The notes: generated from the sequence alone by a model not told the origin. A DNA stretch of 64,000 bases from Lentisphaerota bacterium (GCA_016873655.1 VGWI01000004.1:1-64000); one strand, 5' to 3'; shown: positions 40,210 to 50,394, numbered from the stretch's first letter. A program made the numbers and translations.

Positions 40210-41193
40210 ATGGGCAGGCTTGAAAGAGTTCTGGTTGCGCTGTCTGTGGGGGCACTGGTGGCAGGTGCCGCGTCGGGCGCTGTCACAGGCGTTGACGCCA
40301 CTTCTGTTTCGAGCGTTGATGTTACGGGGCAGGCCGTTATCCAGCAGGGCGTGGACGGCTTGGTTACGGTTACATTCTCGGACCAGTCCCAGAATCTTGT
40401 TTTTGCGCCTCCGGCCTACAATGGCGTCATGCTTGCGATAGGTGAGACGATTGCGGGCGGCTCGCTGGTGGGAAACTATGTCGGGGCCGGGGTCGAGGGA
40501 GTCTCGTTCGTTGTGGAGTGCACCGGCCCGGCAGTGCCCGTTGTCGCGTGGATCAAGACGAAGTCCGGCAGGTACTGGTATAACTCCGGGGTCCGAACAT
40601 CACCCGCTGCGAGTGTTACCAATCGCCTCGCGCTCGGACTGGATTCCGGCTGGACGCGAGCCGAGGCCGGCAGCGTAAGCCTTGCCGCCCTTTGGCCGGG
40701 CGAGCTGGAGACGGTTACAGCTTTGGGGTTCAACATAGGGCAGGAAGGTGTTGCCTCGCAGAGCGTGCTCGTCAAGGACGTCCGGCTCTACGGGGAAGGG
40801 TTCATGACCGAGGTGGCGATTGTCAGCCGTGTCCGTGAACATTTTGGCGAGAACGTGACGGCCGTTGAGGAATTGAGTGTCGCTCTTCAGGAAAAGGACT
40901 CGGATGCCGATGGCGTGACTGACCTTGAGGACGTGATTGCCGGCAGGGAAGTCAAGTTCCTCGCGGAGGTCAAGCGGGCCGGGGCTGCTCTGCAGCGTGG
41001 TGTTTTGCTCCGCTGGCCGTGCGTCAAAGGTCACAAGTACACAGTGGAGCGGGCCGACGGCGGTGGCTTGAGTGATGAGGACGACTTCTCTCCAATCCAC
41101 ACGGTAGTGGCTCCGCACAGTGAATATCTGGAATATGAGGATGTTGGGGCAACGGGGGTCGGGCTTTACCATTACCGCGTGGTCAAAGAGTGA
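40210..41193 (+). CDS. Exported protein, cassette component B (copy 2) with DSDADGVTDLED motif
   Basis: Signal MGRLERVLVALSVGALVAGAASGA; DSDADGVTDLEDV; C-terminal LRWPCVKG...LYHYRVVKE matching copy 1. Confidence 0.75.
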   Translation: MGRLERVLVALSVGALVAGAASGAVTGVDATSVSSVDVTGQAVIQQGVDGLVTVTFSDQSQNLVFAPPAYNGVMLAIGETIAGGSLVGNYVGAGVEGVSFVVECTGPAVPVVAWIKTKSGRYWYNSGVRTSPAASVTNRLALGLDSGWTRAEAGSVSLAALWPGELETVTALGFNIGQEGVASQSVLVKDVRLYGEGFMTEVAIVSRVREHFGENVTAVEELSVALQEKDSDADGVTDLEDVIAGREVKFLAEVKRAGAALQRGVLLRWPCVKGHKYTVERADGGGLSDEDDFSPIHTVVAPHSEYLEYEDVGATGVGLYHYRVVKE

Positions 41194-41206
41194 TCCGGGA
41201 GTAAGG

Positions 41207-41953
41207 ATGGAACTCGGAACTGGAAAACTGACACTGGCGGCCGCGTTTGCTGCAGTCCTTCTGCATGCCGCAGCAGCCCGCGCCAACCTGACCGCGGCGG
41301 ACACTTTCTCCAGCGATGCGGAGGGCTGGTCGTCGCGGGATAGCGCAGGAGCCGGAACCTACGAGAACGTGGTTCAGGGTGACCGTGGCGGGCGGCTTGG
41401 TGTGCTTTTGTTCGGCCTTCAGAGCTGGGGAGGGACGATTCCCGACCAGGAGTTCATCGGAGAGGCTTACGGAGACGGCGAGGACGACCTGATCGTTGCG
41501 ATCACGAACGGCGGCCAGTCGGTGTTTTTCGATTTCTACTCTGATGCCGGCGACAACGGCGGCGGGGAAGTGGCGCCGGCTGCGCTATATCTCTACTTCT
41601 GGAGCGACGGCGGGACCCTGTGGTACTACGACGTGCTATCCAACGGGACAATACCTTCTTCGGCGGGATGGACGACGTACTCGGTTGACCTTGACTACGA
41701 TGCGGGATGGGACACTGACGGCGGCGGAGATGCGACTTCATTCGCAGCCGACCTCGCCACTTGCACGGAGTTTGGAGTGTGGATCGTTTATCAGGACTGG
41801 GACGGGCAGGAGTATGCGGTGGACAACTTCGAAGTGTACGACGTACCTGTCTCAGAAGTCCCCGAGCCCGGCACCGTAGCGCTTCTGTTCACGGGGGTTG
41901 CGGTTCTCTGCGGGCGTATCAGACGGCGTCGCCGCGATCGTTTTTGCGCATAG
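41207..41953 (+). CDS. PEP-CTERM sorting-domain protein, cassette component C (copy 2)
   Basis: Signal peptide; C-terminal VPEPGTVALLFTGVAVLCGRIRRRRR. Confidence 0.9.
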   Translation: MELGTGKLTLAAAFAAVLLHAAAARANLTAADTFSSDAEGWSSRDSAGAGTYENVVQGDRGGRLGVLLFGLQSWGGTIPDQEFIGEAYGDGEDDLIVAITNGGQSVFFDFYSDAGDNGGGEVAPAALYLYFWSDGGTLWYYDVLSNGTIPSSAGWTTYSVDLDYDAGWDTDGGGDATSFAADLATCTEFGVWIVYQDWDGQEYAVDNFEVYDVPVSEVPEPGTVALLFTGVAVLCGRIRRRRRDRFCA

Positions 41954-42208
41954 AGTCAGTTACCTCACCTTCCTGTTTTTTTCCGTTCAATCCCAGTGTG
42001 GCCGTGCCTTGTGCGTGCTGCGCGGCTCCTATGTCCACCGGACAACTGCGCAGGGGCGCCATCCGGGGGCTGCAGATGAAGCGCGCCGCGATCGGATTTC
42101 GCATCCCTTACTCCTTTGAATGCTCCGCCTTGCGGGTATAGGGCACCGCGGAGCTTTGTCGCCGGTTTCATCGCGCGGAAGGACAGGACAGACAGGGATG
42201 AGGTGCTG

Positions 42209-43023
42209 ATGACTGCGATCTGCCGGACTTGTATCGCCGTTTTCCTGGGCTGGTGTTGTCGTTCAAGCCGGTTTTGCGGCAGCGCCACACACCGTCGTCA
42301 ACATTACTGGCAGGAACTACTCGAACGAGGTGTTCCGTCTGCCCGACATGAAGTTCACAGCAGAGGTGAGGCTGATGGCTGAAGGCGTCGAGGTCCCTTT
42401 TCTTGCCGATGAGGTGGAAGGACGCGTCGACGTGTACACGAGGGGGACCTTGGGCCCCGGGCGTAAATCGATGGCAGGAGCAAATGTATAACCGCGTGTT
42501 TTTCCACAACGCAGGGATGCCGTATGCGAACATGGACGGCTATGAAAGGGTGATTGCCTTCAAGACTTCCCCTGCGGCCGATGTTGCGATGGGCCAAGAC
42601 TGCCCGTTCGCGGCTCCTCCGGCGAGTTCATCACAGTGCTGATTCCGAGGCGGCCGGTTCCGACTGAACAGGTAGCGGCTGGCGAATCGACGCCTGTGCA
42701 ACGTTTTGAGACTGGCGCTTTGCCCCTGGTGAAGGCGATACTGGGCGCAGTCGCTGTTGATGGAGGCTAAGTCGTGTTTTCGGGGGGGCATAGACGACGA
42801 TGATTCGGCCGAGTACGTGTCCGTTGTCAGGGGAAAGAAGAAGGTTCTTTCCCTGTCCGGGGCTGATGTGGACATGGACAGGTTCCAAGGCGACATCGTC
42901 CTATTTGTGCCCGATGCGGGTTACCCGTTCGGCGAGATACCGGCATGGCTGGTCCGTCAGCGCATGAAAGTTCCGGAGTGGGCGCCCAAATGGGCAAAGG
43001 AAGTCCGCGGACGGAAACAGTAG
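42209..43023 (+). pseudogene. Decayed exported protein gene with multiple frameshifts/stops
   Basis: Sequential peptides in shifting frames: MTAICRTCIAVFLG / AGVVVQAGFAAAPHTVVNITGRNYSNEVFRLPDMKF... / NRVFFHNAGMPYANMDGYERVIAF / SSGEFITVLIPRRPVPTEQ...AVDGG / VFSGGIDDDDSAEYVSVVRGKKK...WAKEVRGRKQ. Confidence 0.72.
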
Positions 43024-43032
43024 TCTGCCGAG

Positions 43033-44490
43033 ATGCTGTTCAACTCGTTTGAGTTCATCTTCGTCTTTCTCCCGCTGACAGTCGCGGTCTACGCGGTGCT
43101 GTCGCGAGCGGGCTGGGAGAACGCGTCCCGCAACTGGCTTGTTGCGGCTTCCGTGTTTTTCTACGGCTGGTGGGACTGGCGGTACGTCCCGATCATCCTG
43201 GTTTCCGTGCTGCTTAACTTCCACTGGAGCCGCCGCATGTCGATTCCCGCCCGCCCGGTGCCCGAGCGGCGGGCGATGCTGGCTGTCGGTGTGGCGCTCA
43301 ACCTGAGCGTTCTGGCCTTCTTCAAGTACACCGACTTTCTCATCTTCAATCTCAACGCCGCTGCAGGGACATCTTACCCGTTCCTTCGCCTGGCTCTGCC
43401 GCTGGCGATAAGCTTCTTCACGTTCCAGCAGATTGCCTACCTGGTTGATTCTTACCGTGGCCGCGTTACGGAGACGCGGCTGCGTGATTACATGCTGTTT
43501 GTAACCTTCTTTCCCCAACTGATAGCTGGTCCGATAGTGCATCACTCGGAAATGCTGCCGCAGTTCAGGGATCCATCACGGCACAGGATCATCCCCGACA
43601 ACTGGGCGCGCGGCCTGTTCATCTTTCTGGTCGGTCTCTTCAAGAAGACGGTTGTGGCGGACAGGTGCGGCGAATGGGTCTCGGCGGGCTTTGATGATGC
43701 CGCATGCCTCACGTTCATCGAGGCATGGGCAGCGTCGCTCGCTTACACGTTTCAGATATACTTCGACTTCAGCGCATACTGCGACATGGCTACCGGGGCG
43801 GCTCTTTTCTTCAACATCGAACTGCCTGTGAACTTCGATTCTCCCTACAAGTCCAGAGGCATCAACGAGTTCTGGAGACGCTGGCACATGACGCTCGGCA
43901 GGTGCATGAGGGACTACGTCTATGTCCCCCTGGGCGGGAGCCGAAACGGCAGGGCAAGAACCGCCGTCAACCTTGTGATCACTTTCGTCGTCGGCGGGCT
44001 ATGGCATGGTGCGGCGTGGACGTTTCTCCTATGGGGATTCCTGCACGGGGTTGCTGCGTCGATCCAGAGGGAGTGGAGCAGCCGGTTCAGACCTCTGCCC
44101 AGGCGGGTGTCCTGGGCTGTTACCTTTCTCTTTGTCCATGTAACATGGGTGTTTTTCAGGGCAAGAGCATGGGGCGACGCGGTGAAGGTCCTGAAAGGAA
44201 TGGTTGGCGGGTCAGGCTTTGTCCTGCCGGGACCGGCGGCCTCGGCGCTTGGCCTGCCGTCCTCAATGGCGTCCCTGACCTCGCGCTTCCCCAACATGCC
44301 GATGCTTGATTCAGACGCGGGACTCACGTTGGGAGTGTGCATGGCCTCGGTGCTGTTCCTTCCCAACGCACTGTGCCTCCACCGCCATATCGCCCTGAAC
44401 AAGCGCTGGGCACTTGCGGCATGCATGGCCGGGCTGTGGGCGTTGTTCAGCATCAACAGGCCGACAGAGTTTCTGTACTTCAATTTCTGA
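43033..44490 (+). CDS. MBOAT-family O-acyltransferase (AlgI-like)
   Basis: MLFNSFEFIFVFLPLTVAVYAVL; FYGWWDWRYVPIILVSVLLNF; FRRWHMTLGRCMRDYVYVPLGGSRNG; GGLWHGAAWTFLLWG. Confidence 0.93.
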   Translation: MLFNSFEFIFVFLPLTVAVYAVLSRAGWENASRNWLVAASVFFYGWWDWRYVPIILVSVLLNFHWSRRMSIPARPVPERRAMLAVGVALNLSVLAFFKYTDFLIFNLNAAAGTSYPFLRLALPLAISFFTFQQIAYLVDSYRGRVTETRLRDYMLFVTFFPQLIAGPIVHHSEMLPQFRDPSRHRIIPDNWARGLFIFLVGLFKKTVVADRCGEWVSAGFDDAACLTFIEAWAASLAYTFQIYFDFSAYCDMATGAALFFNIELPVNFDSPYKSRGINEFWRRWHMTLGRCMRDYVYVPLGGSRNGRARTAVNLVITFVVGGLWHGAAWTFLLWGFLHGVAASIQREWSSRFRPLPRRVSWAVTFLFVHVTWVFFRARAWGDAVKVLKGMVGGSGFVLPGPAASALGLPSSMASLTSRFPNMPMLDSDAGLTLGVCMASVLFLPNALCLHRHIALNKRWALAACMAGLWALFSINRPTEFLYFNF

Positions 44491-44515
44491 CGCAGGGGAT
44501 GGAACAGGGGGCAGT

Positions 44516-45475
44516 ATGAAGATAGTGGTTCTGGACGGGTACACATTGAATCCCGGCGACCTTTCGTGGGCGTCACTTGAATCGTTGGGCGAGTGTCGCG
44601 TGTACGACAGGACTTCCGACTCGGATGTTGTTGCGCGTTCGGCCGGGACTCCGATCCTGTTGACGAACAAGACCGTTATATCGGGTTCTATTCTTCAACA
44701 GCTTCCCGACTGCCGCTATATCGGGGTTCTGGCCACGGGCTATAACGTTGTTGACCTGAAGTCTGCCGAAGACCGCGGAATAACCGTGACCAATGCGCCG
44801 GCATACAGCACAGCCTCGGTTGTTCAGATGGTTTTCGCCCACATGCTCAACCTGATGAACGCGGTCGCGTTGCACGCTGAATCAGTCAGGAGCGGAGCCT
44901 GGAGCACCAGCATAGACTTCGCCTACCAGTTGACGCCTCAGACCGAGCTCTCAGGCAAGACGCTGGGAATCATAGGCTTCGGCCGGATAGGACGCGCGGT
45001 ATGCGCCGCAGCCAAGGCTTTTGGAATGAAGGTTGTTGCGCACGGGCGAAGTGTTGATGTGATACGTTTCGGCGCGGATGAAGCGATGTCCGTGGACGAA
45101 GTGTTCTCGGCGGCGGATGTGTTGACGCTGCATTGTCCTCTCACGCCGGAGACCGCAAGCCTGGTTAACGCGCGGCGGCTTGCCCTTATGAAGCCGACCG
45201 CATTCGTCATCAACACAAGCCGCGGTCCCGTCGTTGACGAGGCGGCTCTGGCTGATGCGTTGAACTCCGGTCGCTTGGCGGGCGCCGGTCTGGACGTTTT
45301 GTCAACCGAGCCGCCTGCTGCCGACAACCCGCTGCTGGCGGCGAAGAACTGCCATATAACTCCCCACATGGCCTGGGCCACCCGCGAAGCGAGGCAGCGG
45401 CTGATGAACATCGTCGCGGGCAACGTCCGGGCGTTCCTGGCCGGAAAGCCCGAGAACGTGGTCAAACCCGTGTAG
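44516..45475 (+). CDS. D-2-hydroxyacid dehydrogenase (glycerate dehydrogenase-like)
   Basis: GKTLGIIGFGRIGRAVCAAAKAFGMKV; NTSRGPVVDEAALADAL; GAGLDVLSTEPP; ITPHMAWAT. Confidence 0.93.
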   Translation: MKIVVLDGYTLNPGDLSWASLESLGECRVYDRTSDSDVVARSAGTPILLTNKTVISGSILQQLPDCRYIGVLATGYNVVDLKSAEDRGITVTNAPAYSTASVVQMVFAHMLNLMNAVALHAESVRSGAWSTSIDFAYQLTPQTELSGKTLGIIGFGRIGRAVCAAAKAFGMKVVAHGRSVDVIRFGADEAMSVDEVFSAADVLTLHCPLTPETASLVNARRLALMKPTAFVINTSRGPVVDEAALADALNSGRLAGAGLDVLSTEPPAADNPLLAAKNCHITPHMAWATREARQRLMNIVAGNVRAFLAGKPENVVKPV

Positions 45476-45592
45476 AGGGTGGCGCAACGGGAGTTGCGTG
45501 AAAGGCTTTGTTCGGGCAGTGACGGATGGCATACGCTTTCCCGCTCCGGGTTTGAACTCAGGTCCGTGCGGACAGTTCCACGGGAGGAAACG

Positions 45593-46588
45593 ATGAAGCT
45601 GTGCATGGTCGGGTGTCGCGGTCATTTCGGGTACGTTCTGAACGATCTGCCTCTGCTTCCCAACGTATCCGTTGTCGGGGTGTCCGCCGGGACTCCGGAA
45701 GACAAGCCCACAGCGCTGATTGAAGGCGCGCGCAAGGCAGGACACGAGCCTGAAGTCTTCGACGACTACAGGGAGATGCTGGACAGGCAACGACCGGATG
45801 TTGTGTGCGTGGACGGTCCTTACGAGAGACACGCGGAGATGTGTGTGGAAGCGTTCCGCCGTGGAATCCACGTTTTTTGCGAGAAACCGGTCGCATTGAC
45901 GATGGAGGATCTGTCCGCCGTCGAGAACGCCTGGCGCGAGTCGGGGCGGCAGTTTGCCGGAATGATGGGGCTGCGCTACGACCCGGCTGTCTACGCCGCG
46001 TGGACCATTGTGAAGTCAGGCGCGATAGGCGATGTCAGGCTGGTTGATACCCGCAAGTCATACCGGCTTGGAGAGCGACCCGGCTTCTACCGGAAGCGCG
46101 CGACCTATGGCGGCACGATTCCGTGGGTGGGAAGCCATGCGTTTGACTGGATAGCGTGGTTCTCGGGGCGGCGGTTCCAGACCGTCTGCGCGAGGCACAG
46201 CACGGCAGCCAATCGCGGCCATGGCGATCTGGAGGCGACGGCCCTTTGCCTGTTTACCCTCGAAGGAGATGTCCTGGCTTCGGCCAGCATCGACTATCTT
46301 CGCCCTTCAAACGCCCCAACGCACGGTGATGACCGTATCCGCGCTGTCGGCACGCGAGGTGTCGTTGAAGTGAGGGGCGGGTCCGTCCATTTGATAAACG
46401 GCGAGGAAGCCGGCGAGCGCGCCATGCCCGCGGCGTGCGACAGGAGCATCTTCAGGGACTTCGCGGGCCAGATCGCCGGCGGTCCCGCGGGCCTTGTTTC
46501 CGGCGAAGAGACGATCGAACTCGCGCGCATATCTCTTCTGGCCCTTCGTTCTGCGGACGAGGGCCGGATCGTTTCCTGCACGGCCTGA
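45593..46588 (+). CDS. Gfo/Idh/MocA-family oxidoreductase (intact)
   Basis: MKLCMVGCRGHFGY N-terminus; GIHVFCEKPVALTMEDL; FAGMMGLRYDPAVYAA; GSHAFDWIAWFSGRRF. Confidence 0.88.
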   Translation: MKLCMVGCRGHFGYVLNDLPLLPNVSVVGVSAGTPEDKPTALIEGARKAGHEPEVFDDYREMLDRQRPDVVCVDGPYERHAEMCVEAFRRGIHVFCEKPVALTMEDLSAVENAWRESGRQFAGMMGLRYDPAVYAAWTIVKSGAIGDVRLVDTRKSYRLGERPGFYRKRATYGGTIPWVGSHAFDWIAWFSGRRFQTVCARHSTAANRGHGDLEATALCLFTLEGDVLASASIDYLRPSNAPTHGDDRIRAVGTRGVVEVRGGSVHLINGEEAGERAMPAACDRSIFRDFAGQIAGGPAGLVSGEETIELARISLLALRSADEGRIVSCTA

Positions 46589-46618
46589 AAAGAGGAGTGC
46601 CGGATGAAGCGCAAAGTT

Positions 46619-46915
46619 AAACCGACACTGGTGTCGAGATACTCTACTACACTTCGCACGCGTCGCCTTCCCATATCGGGCCCGTGATCAGGTATGACTT
46701 CGAGGAAGCCGCCATCACCTTCGAGGAAAGCAGGCACGGCCGGCTTGTCGTCAGGTTCAGGGACGGGCGGATCAAGGACTACGGCAATCCCAGCGTGCAC
46801 CACTGGGAGAAGACATGGCAGTGCGTTGAGGCGGTCGGCACGGGGGCATCGCCTGCGATGCCGCGGTGGCGGTTCCGCTGACCCTTGCCGTGAACGGCGC
46901 GCTACAGACGCTGAA
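46619..46915 (+). pseudogene. Central/C-terminal remnant of a Gfo/Idh/MocA-family oxidoreductase (frameshifted)
   Basis: GVEILYYTSHASPSHIGPVIRYDFEEAAITFEESRHGRLVVRF...WEKTWQCVEAVGTG then +1 frame GGIACDAAVAVPLTLAVNGALQTL. Confidence 0.65.
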
Positions 46916-47672
46916 GGGTCATTCCTCCGTCAACGTTGATGACCTGGCCGGTCGAGTAGGCCAGGTCGCCGCGCGCGAGCATGGCCACCGCGCGCCCGAT
47001 ATCGTCGGGCCGGCCCCATCGCGGCTGGACCATCAGGCCCTGCGCGATGAGACGGTCGTACTTCTCCTTAACAGCCGCGGTCATGTCGGTCTCGATCACG
47101 CCCGGGCGTATTTCGAACACGCCTATCCCGAACTCGCCCAAGCGCGCCGCCCACAGGCGCGTGGCCATGCTTACCCCCGCCTTGGAAACGCAGTACTCGC
47201 CGCGGTTCGGTGATGCTACTTCGGCCGAAACGGAGGATATATTCACTACGCACCCGGTGAACGACGGGTCCGCTTTGCGCTGATCCACCATCCAGCGCGC
47301 GACCGCCTGGGTCAGGAAATAGGGGCCCTGCAGGTTGATCCGCATCACCCACTCGTAGCTTTCCTCCGTTGCGTCAAGCATGTCGGCCCGCACTTTCGGC
47401 GCAACGCCGGCGTTGTTCACCAGCAGATCAAGCCGGCCGAATTTCGAGCGGATCGCGGATATCATTTCCGCTCTTGGCTTCGCGTCGGTCACATCGGCCC
47501 GGCAATAGAGAACATCGGCCCCGGCGGCGCTCAGTTCCGACACGGCCGGCTCAACTGCGTCGGCGGGATGAACGTCGTTGATTGCCAGGTTCCATCCCTC
47601 GGCCGCAAGGCAGCGGGCGATCCCGAGGCCTATTCCCCTGCCTGCGCCGGTTACCAGAGCGAGCTTATTCAC
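46902..47672 (-). CDS. SDR-family NAD(P)-dependent oxidoreductase
   Basis: ALVTGAGRGIGLGIARCLA; LVNNAGVAP; NISSVSAEVASPNRGEYCVSKAG; VINVDGGMTLQ. Confidence 0.93.
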   Translation of the reverse strand: MNKLALVTGAGRGIGLGIARCLAAEGWNLAINDVHPADAVEPAVSELSAAGADVLYCRADVTDAKPRAEMISAIRSKFGRLDLLVNNAGVAPKVRADMLDATEESYEWVMRINLQGPYFLTQAVARWMVDQRKADPSFTGCVVNISSVSAEVASPNRGEYCVSKAGVSMATRLWAARLGEFGIGVFEIRPGVIETDMTAAVKEKYDRLIAQGLMVQPRWGRPDDIGRAVAMLARGDLAYSTGQVINVDGGMTLQRL

Positions 47673-50323
47673 TGTTTCGCCTTCCTTTCTGCGGCCGGCG
47701 CGCGCATCGCAAGGTCCATTTCACCAGCCGCCTTCATCGCTTCGGCGATTCCGCGCACCGCCGTGGTGCCGCCGTTGACAAGGTCGCCGGCCGCGAAGAC
47801 GCGGCTGTTGCTCGTGCGGAATGAGCCCGGTTTTACGGCCAGGAGGCCGGAATCCGTGAATTCCAGGCCGGCCAACGCCTCGCGCACGCGGACGGAGACG
47901 CCTTGGCCGGTGGCCTCAACTGCGAGCCCCACATCCAGGATGCTTTCGCTGCCGGCAACAACAGACGGCCTGCGCCGTCCGGATACATCGGGATCAAGAA
48001 GCTCGGTCCGCGCGATCCGCAGGCCCTGGAGCTGTCCTGAACCGTCGGTCACGTAACCCACCGGCTGGGTCAGTACCAGCAGATGCACGCCGCGGGCGAT
48101 CAGGCGGTCTCGTTCGTCCGGCCAAGCCGGCATTTCCGCGAAGGACCGCCGGTACAGCAGGTACACGTCCCGCGCGCCGAGGCGGCAGGCTTCCGTGGCG
48201 GCATCTATGGCGGTGTTTCCGCCGCCTATCACCGCAACCCGGCCTGGAATGTTCTTGAAAGCGCCCGACTTGGATTCCTTCAGAAACTCGATCGCGCCAA
48301 CGACTCCTCCGGGTCTGCCGGCCGGATTGGGCTCAGCCATGCCGACTGCCAGCATCACGGAGTCGAACTCGGCTGTCAGCGCCTCAAGCCGGACGGACAC
48401 GCCAAGGGTCATGCCATAGCGGATCTCGATGCGGCCGGCCGCAACAGCGGGCGCCAGGATCGCGCCGATCTCTTCCTCCGGGTCCGAGAGTCTTTCGCCG
48501 GGAATCGCCTCAGCCGGAACGCCGCCGAGCCTGTTTCCGCGTTCGAAGAGGACCACCGTATGGCCAAGCTCGAGAAGCCTCACCGCGCATGCCACGCCGG
48601 CGGGGCCTCCGCCGACTACCGCCGCCCGCCGGCCAGATGTTTTCGCGGGCAGGCGGACGCCGGTTAGCCCCTGGAGCCGCGCCAGCCGGCTTGTGACAAG
48701 CTGAATATCCCGTATGGGGATGGGGTTCCTGCAGAACACATCTTCGATGCAGGACCCCTCGCACTGCACTTCGGCGGGGCAGACGAAACCGCACATTTCC
48801 GGCAGCAGATTTGACATGCGCAGGATGTTGTATGCCCCGGCAATGTCGCCGTCGGCGAAGGCGCGAAGGAACGACGGTATCTCGATATGGGCCGGACATC
48901 CGGCCGCACAGGTCGGTTCTTCGCACTCACGGCACCTGCCCGCTTCCGCGCGCAACCTGTCCACAGCGAACCTGCGCGCCAGCCGGTACTGAGGCCCGTA
49001 GACATCCGAATCCCTGACGACGCACCCGGTCTTTCCTCCGTCGCGCATGATCTGGGTGCAGGCCGAACAGGTGACGCAACACTTCGCTGGATCCATCTTC
49101 CCCGACTGAAGAACGTCTCTTACGCAGTCAGGGTAGGCGAACGCGCCCCGGCCTACCCCCAGCAGCGCCGCTCCGCCCGAACGGATCACCGCCGCTGCGA
49201 CGTTCGGCATGAACTGGCGCAGCCACGAGTAGCCGGACCCAACCACGGGCACCCCGGGCATGCTCCGCTGAACTGCCGCGGTGATATCCAGAAAACGTTT
49301 CAGTCCGGTCAGCGGATGCTCTTCCGGCACAGGCGCGCCGTAGACGGGGAAGTCGAAGGGCCGTCCGTAGTGCGGGTTGAAGTAAGGGTTGCCGATCGAG
49401 ACGTTCAGCAGCGGAGCGCCTGCGGCGGCAAGGCCTTCCGCGAGCTTCAGCGGCTCGGAAAGGTCAGGGGTGAGGCTGCCGTCGGTCTTCATCCCGAACC
49501 CGTAGGGGTGGGGGATGGCGTCGAACGCATTCATCCGGGTCGTGGCAAAGATCCCGCCGGTTTCGGCGCCGATGCGGCCCGCGGTTTCAAGAAGGAACCT
49601 GGCGCGGTTCTCGAAGGATCCGCCGTATCGGCCTTCTCTCGTGTGGGAGGCGAGCAGTTCCGAGACCAGGTATCGGTGACAGCTCTTTACGTCCACCCCG
49701 TCCACCCCGGCGGCTTCCGCAAGCCGCGCTGCGTTCACGTAGGCGTCCTGCAGACGGTCGAGTTCGCCATCGCTGATCAGCGGATAGTCTTTCGGCAGCC
49801 TGTGGATCGGGTCAAGGACCGGACTGTGGTGCGCGATGATCGGACGCGGTATGCCGTGCGGCTTGCTGTAGCGACCCGAATGGGTCAACTGGATGATGAT
49901 GACGACATCGTGACCGAACGCCGCGCGCGCGGTCTTCCTGATGGAGGAAACGAGGCGCGCGAACATGCCTGCGCTGCCGTCGTGCAGATAGAACTGGCCC
50001 GGGTTTGAGCGCGCCTCGGCGGCGACCGCGGTCGCCTCAATCCATATTGTCCCGAATCCGCCCTCAGCATAGCGTCTGTAGCGCCTGAAACTCAGTTCTC
50101 CCGGCGCGCCGTCGGCGTCGGCGTCAAAACCTTCCATGGGCTGGACCAGGAATCGGTTCGGCATCTTGACTTTGCCGACCGGCACCGGTTCCGCAAGCAC
50201 CGAAACATCGTCCGAAACCGGGAGGTCGAGCCCGAGCGTGGCGGCTGCTGACCGGAGTTCCTCGATCGAGCGGATGTGGAACCGGCGGTGCTGTTTCTGT
50301 TCTGGTTGTGAAGTTGTGGTCAT
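47669..50323 (-). CDS. Fusion oxidoreductase: OYE-like TIM barrel + GltD/DPD-type Fe-S domain + FAD/NAD(P) domain
   Basis: MPNRFLVQPMEG..., IIIQLTHSGRYSKP; CRECEEPTCAAGCPAHIEIPSFLRAFADGD; AAVVGGGPAGVACAVRLLELGHTVVLFERG; VAVIGGGNTAIDAATEACRLGA. Confidence 0.9.
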   Translation of the reverse strand: MTTTSQPEQKQHRRFHIRSIEELRSAAATLGLDLPVSDDVSVLAEPVPVGKVKMPNRFLVQPMEGFDADADGAPGELSFRRYRRYAEGGFGTIWIEATAVAAEARSNPGQFYLHDGSAGMFARLVSSIRKTARAAFGHDVVIIIQLTHSGRYSKPHGIPRPIIAHHSPVLDPIHRLPKDYPLISDGELDRLQDAYVNAARLAEAAGVDGVDVKSCHRYLVSELLASHTREGRYGGSFENRARFLLETAGRIGAETGGIFATTRMNAFDAIPHPYGFGMKTDGSLTPDLSEPLKLAEGLAAAGAPLLNVSIGNPYFNPHYGRPFDFPVYGAPVPEEHPLTGLKRFLDITAAVQRSMPGVPVVGSGYSWLRQFMPNVAAAVIRSGGAALLGVGRGAFAYPDCVRDVLQSGKMDPAKCCVTCSACTQIMRDGGKTGCVVRDSDVYGPQYRLARRFAVDRLRAEAGRCRECEEPTCAAGCPAHIEIPSFLRAFADGDIAGAYNILRMSNLLPEMCGFVCPAEVQCEGSCIEDVFCRNPIPIRDIQLVTSRLARLQGLTGVRLPAKTSGRRAAVVGGGPAGVACAVRLLELGHTVVLFERGNRLGGVPAEAIPGERLSDPEEEIGAILAPAVAAGRIEIRYGMTLGVSVRLEALTAEFDSVMLAVGMAEPNPAGRPGGVVGAIEFLKESKSGAFKNIPGRVAVIGGGNTAIDAATEACRLGARDVYLLYRRSFAEMPAWPDERDRLIARGVHLLVLTQPVGYVTDGSGQLQGLRIARTELLDPDVSGRRRPSVVAGSESILDVGLAVEATGQGVSVRVREALAGLEFTDSGLLAVKPGSFRTSNSRVFAAGDLVNGGTTAVRGIAEAMKAAGEMDLAMRAPAAERKAKQ

Positions 50324-50394
50324 TGCAGTCAACTGGCGGGGCATTATAATGGCCGCCCGACCGATTTCAACAACACAGCCCGGGGAGGAGCGCA

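Noticed and set aside
48887-50008. 373-aa plus-strand ORF
   Set aside because: Antisense of the OYE fusion gene; composition typical of a shadow ORF.
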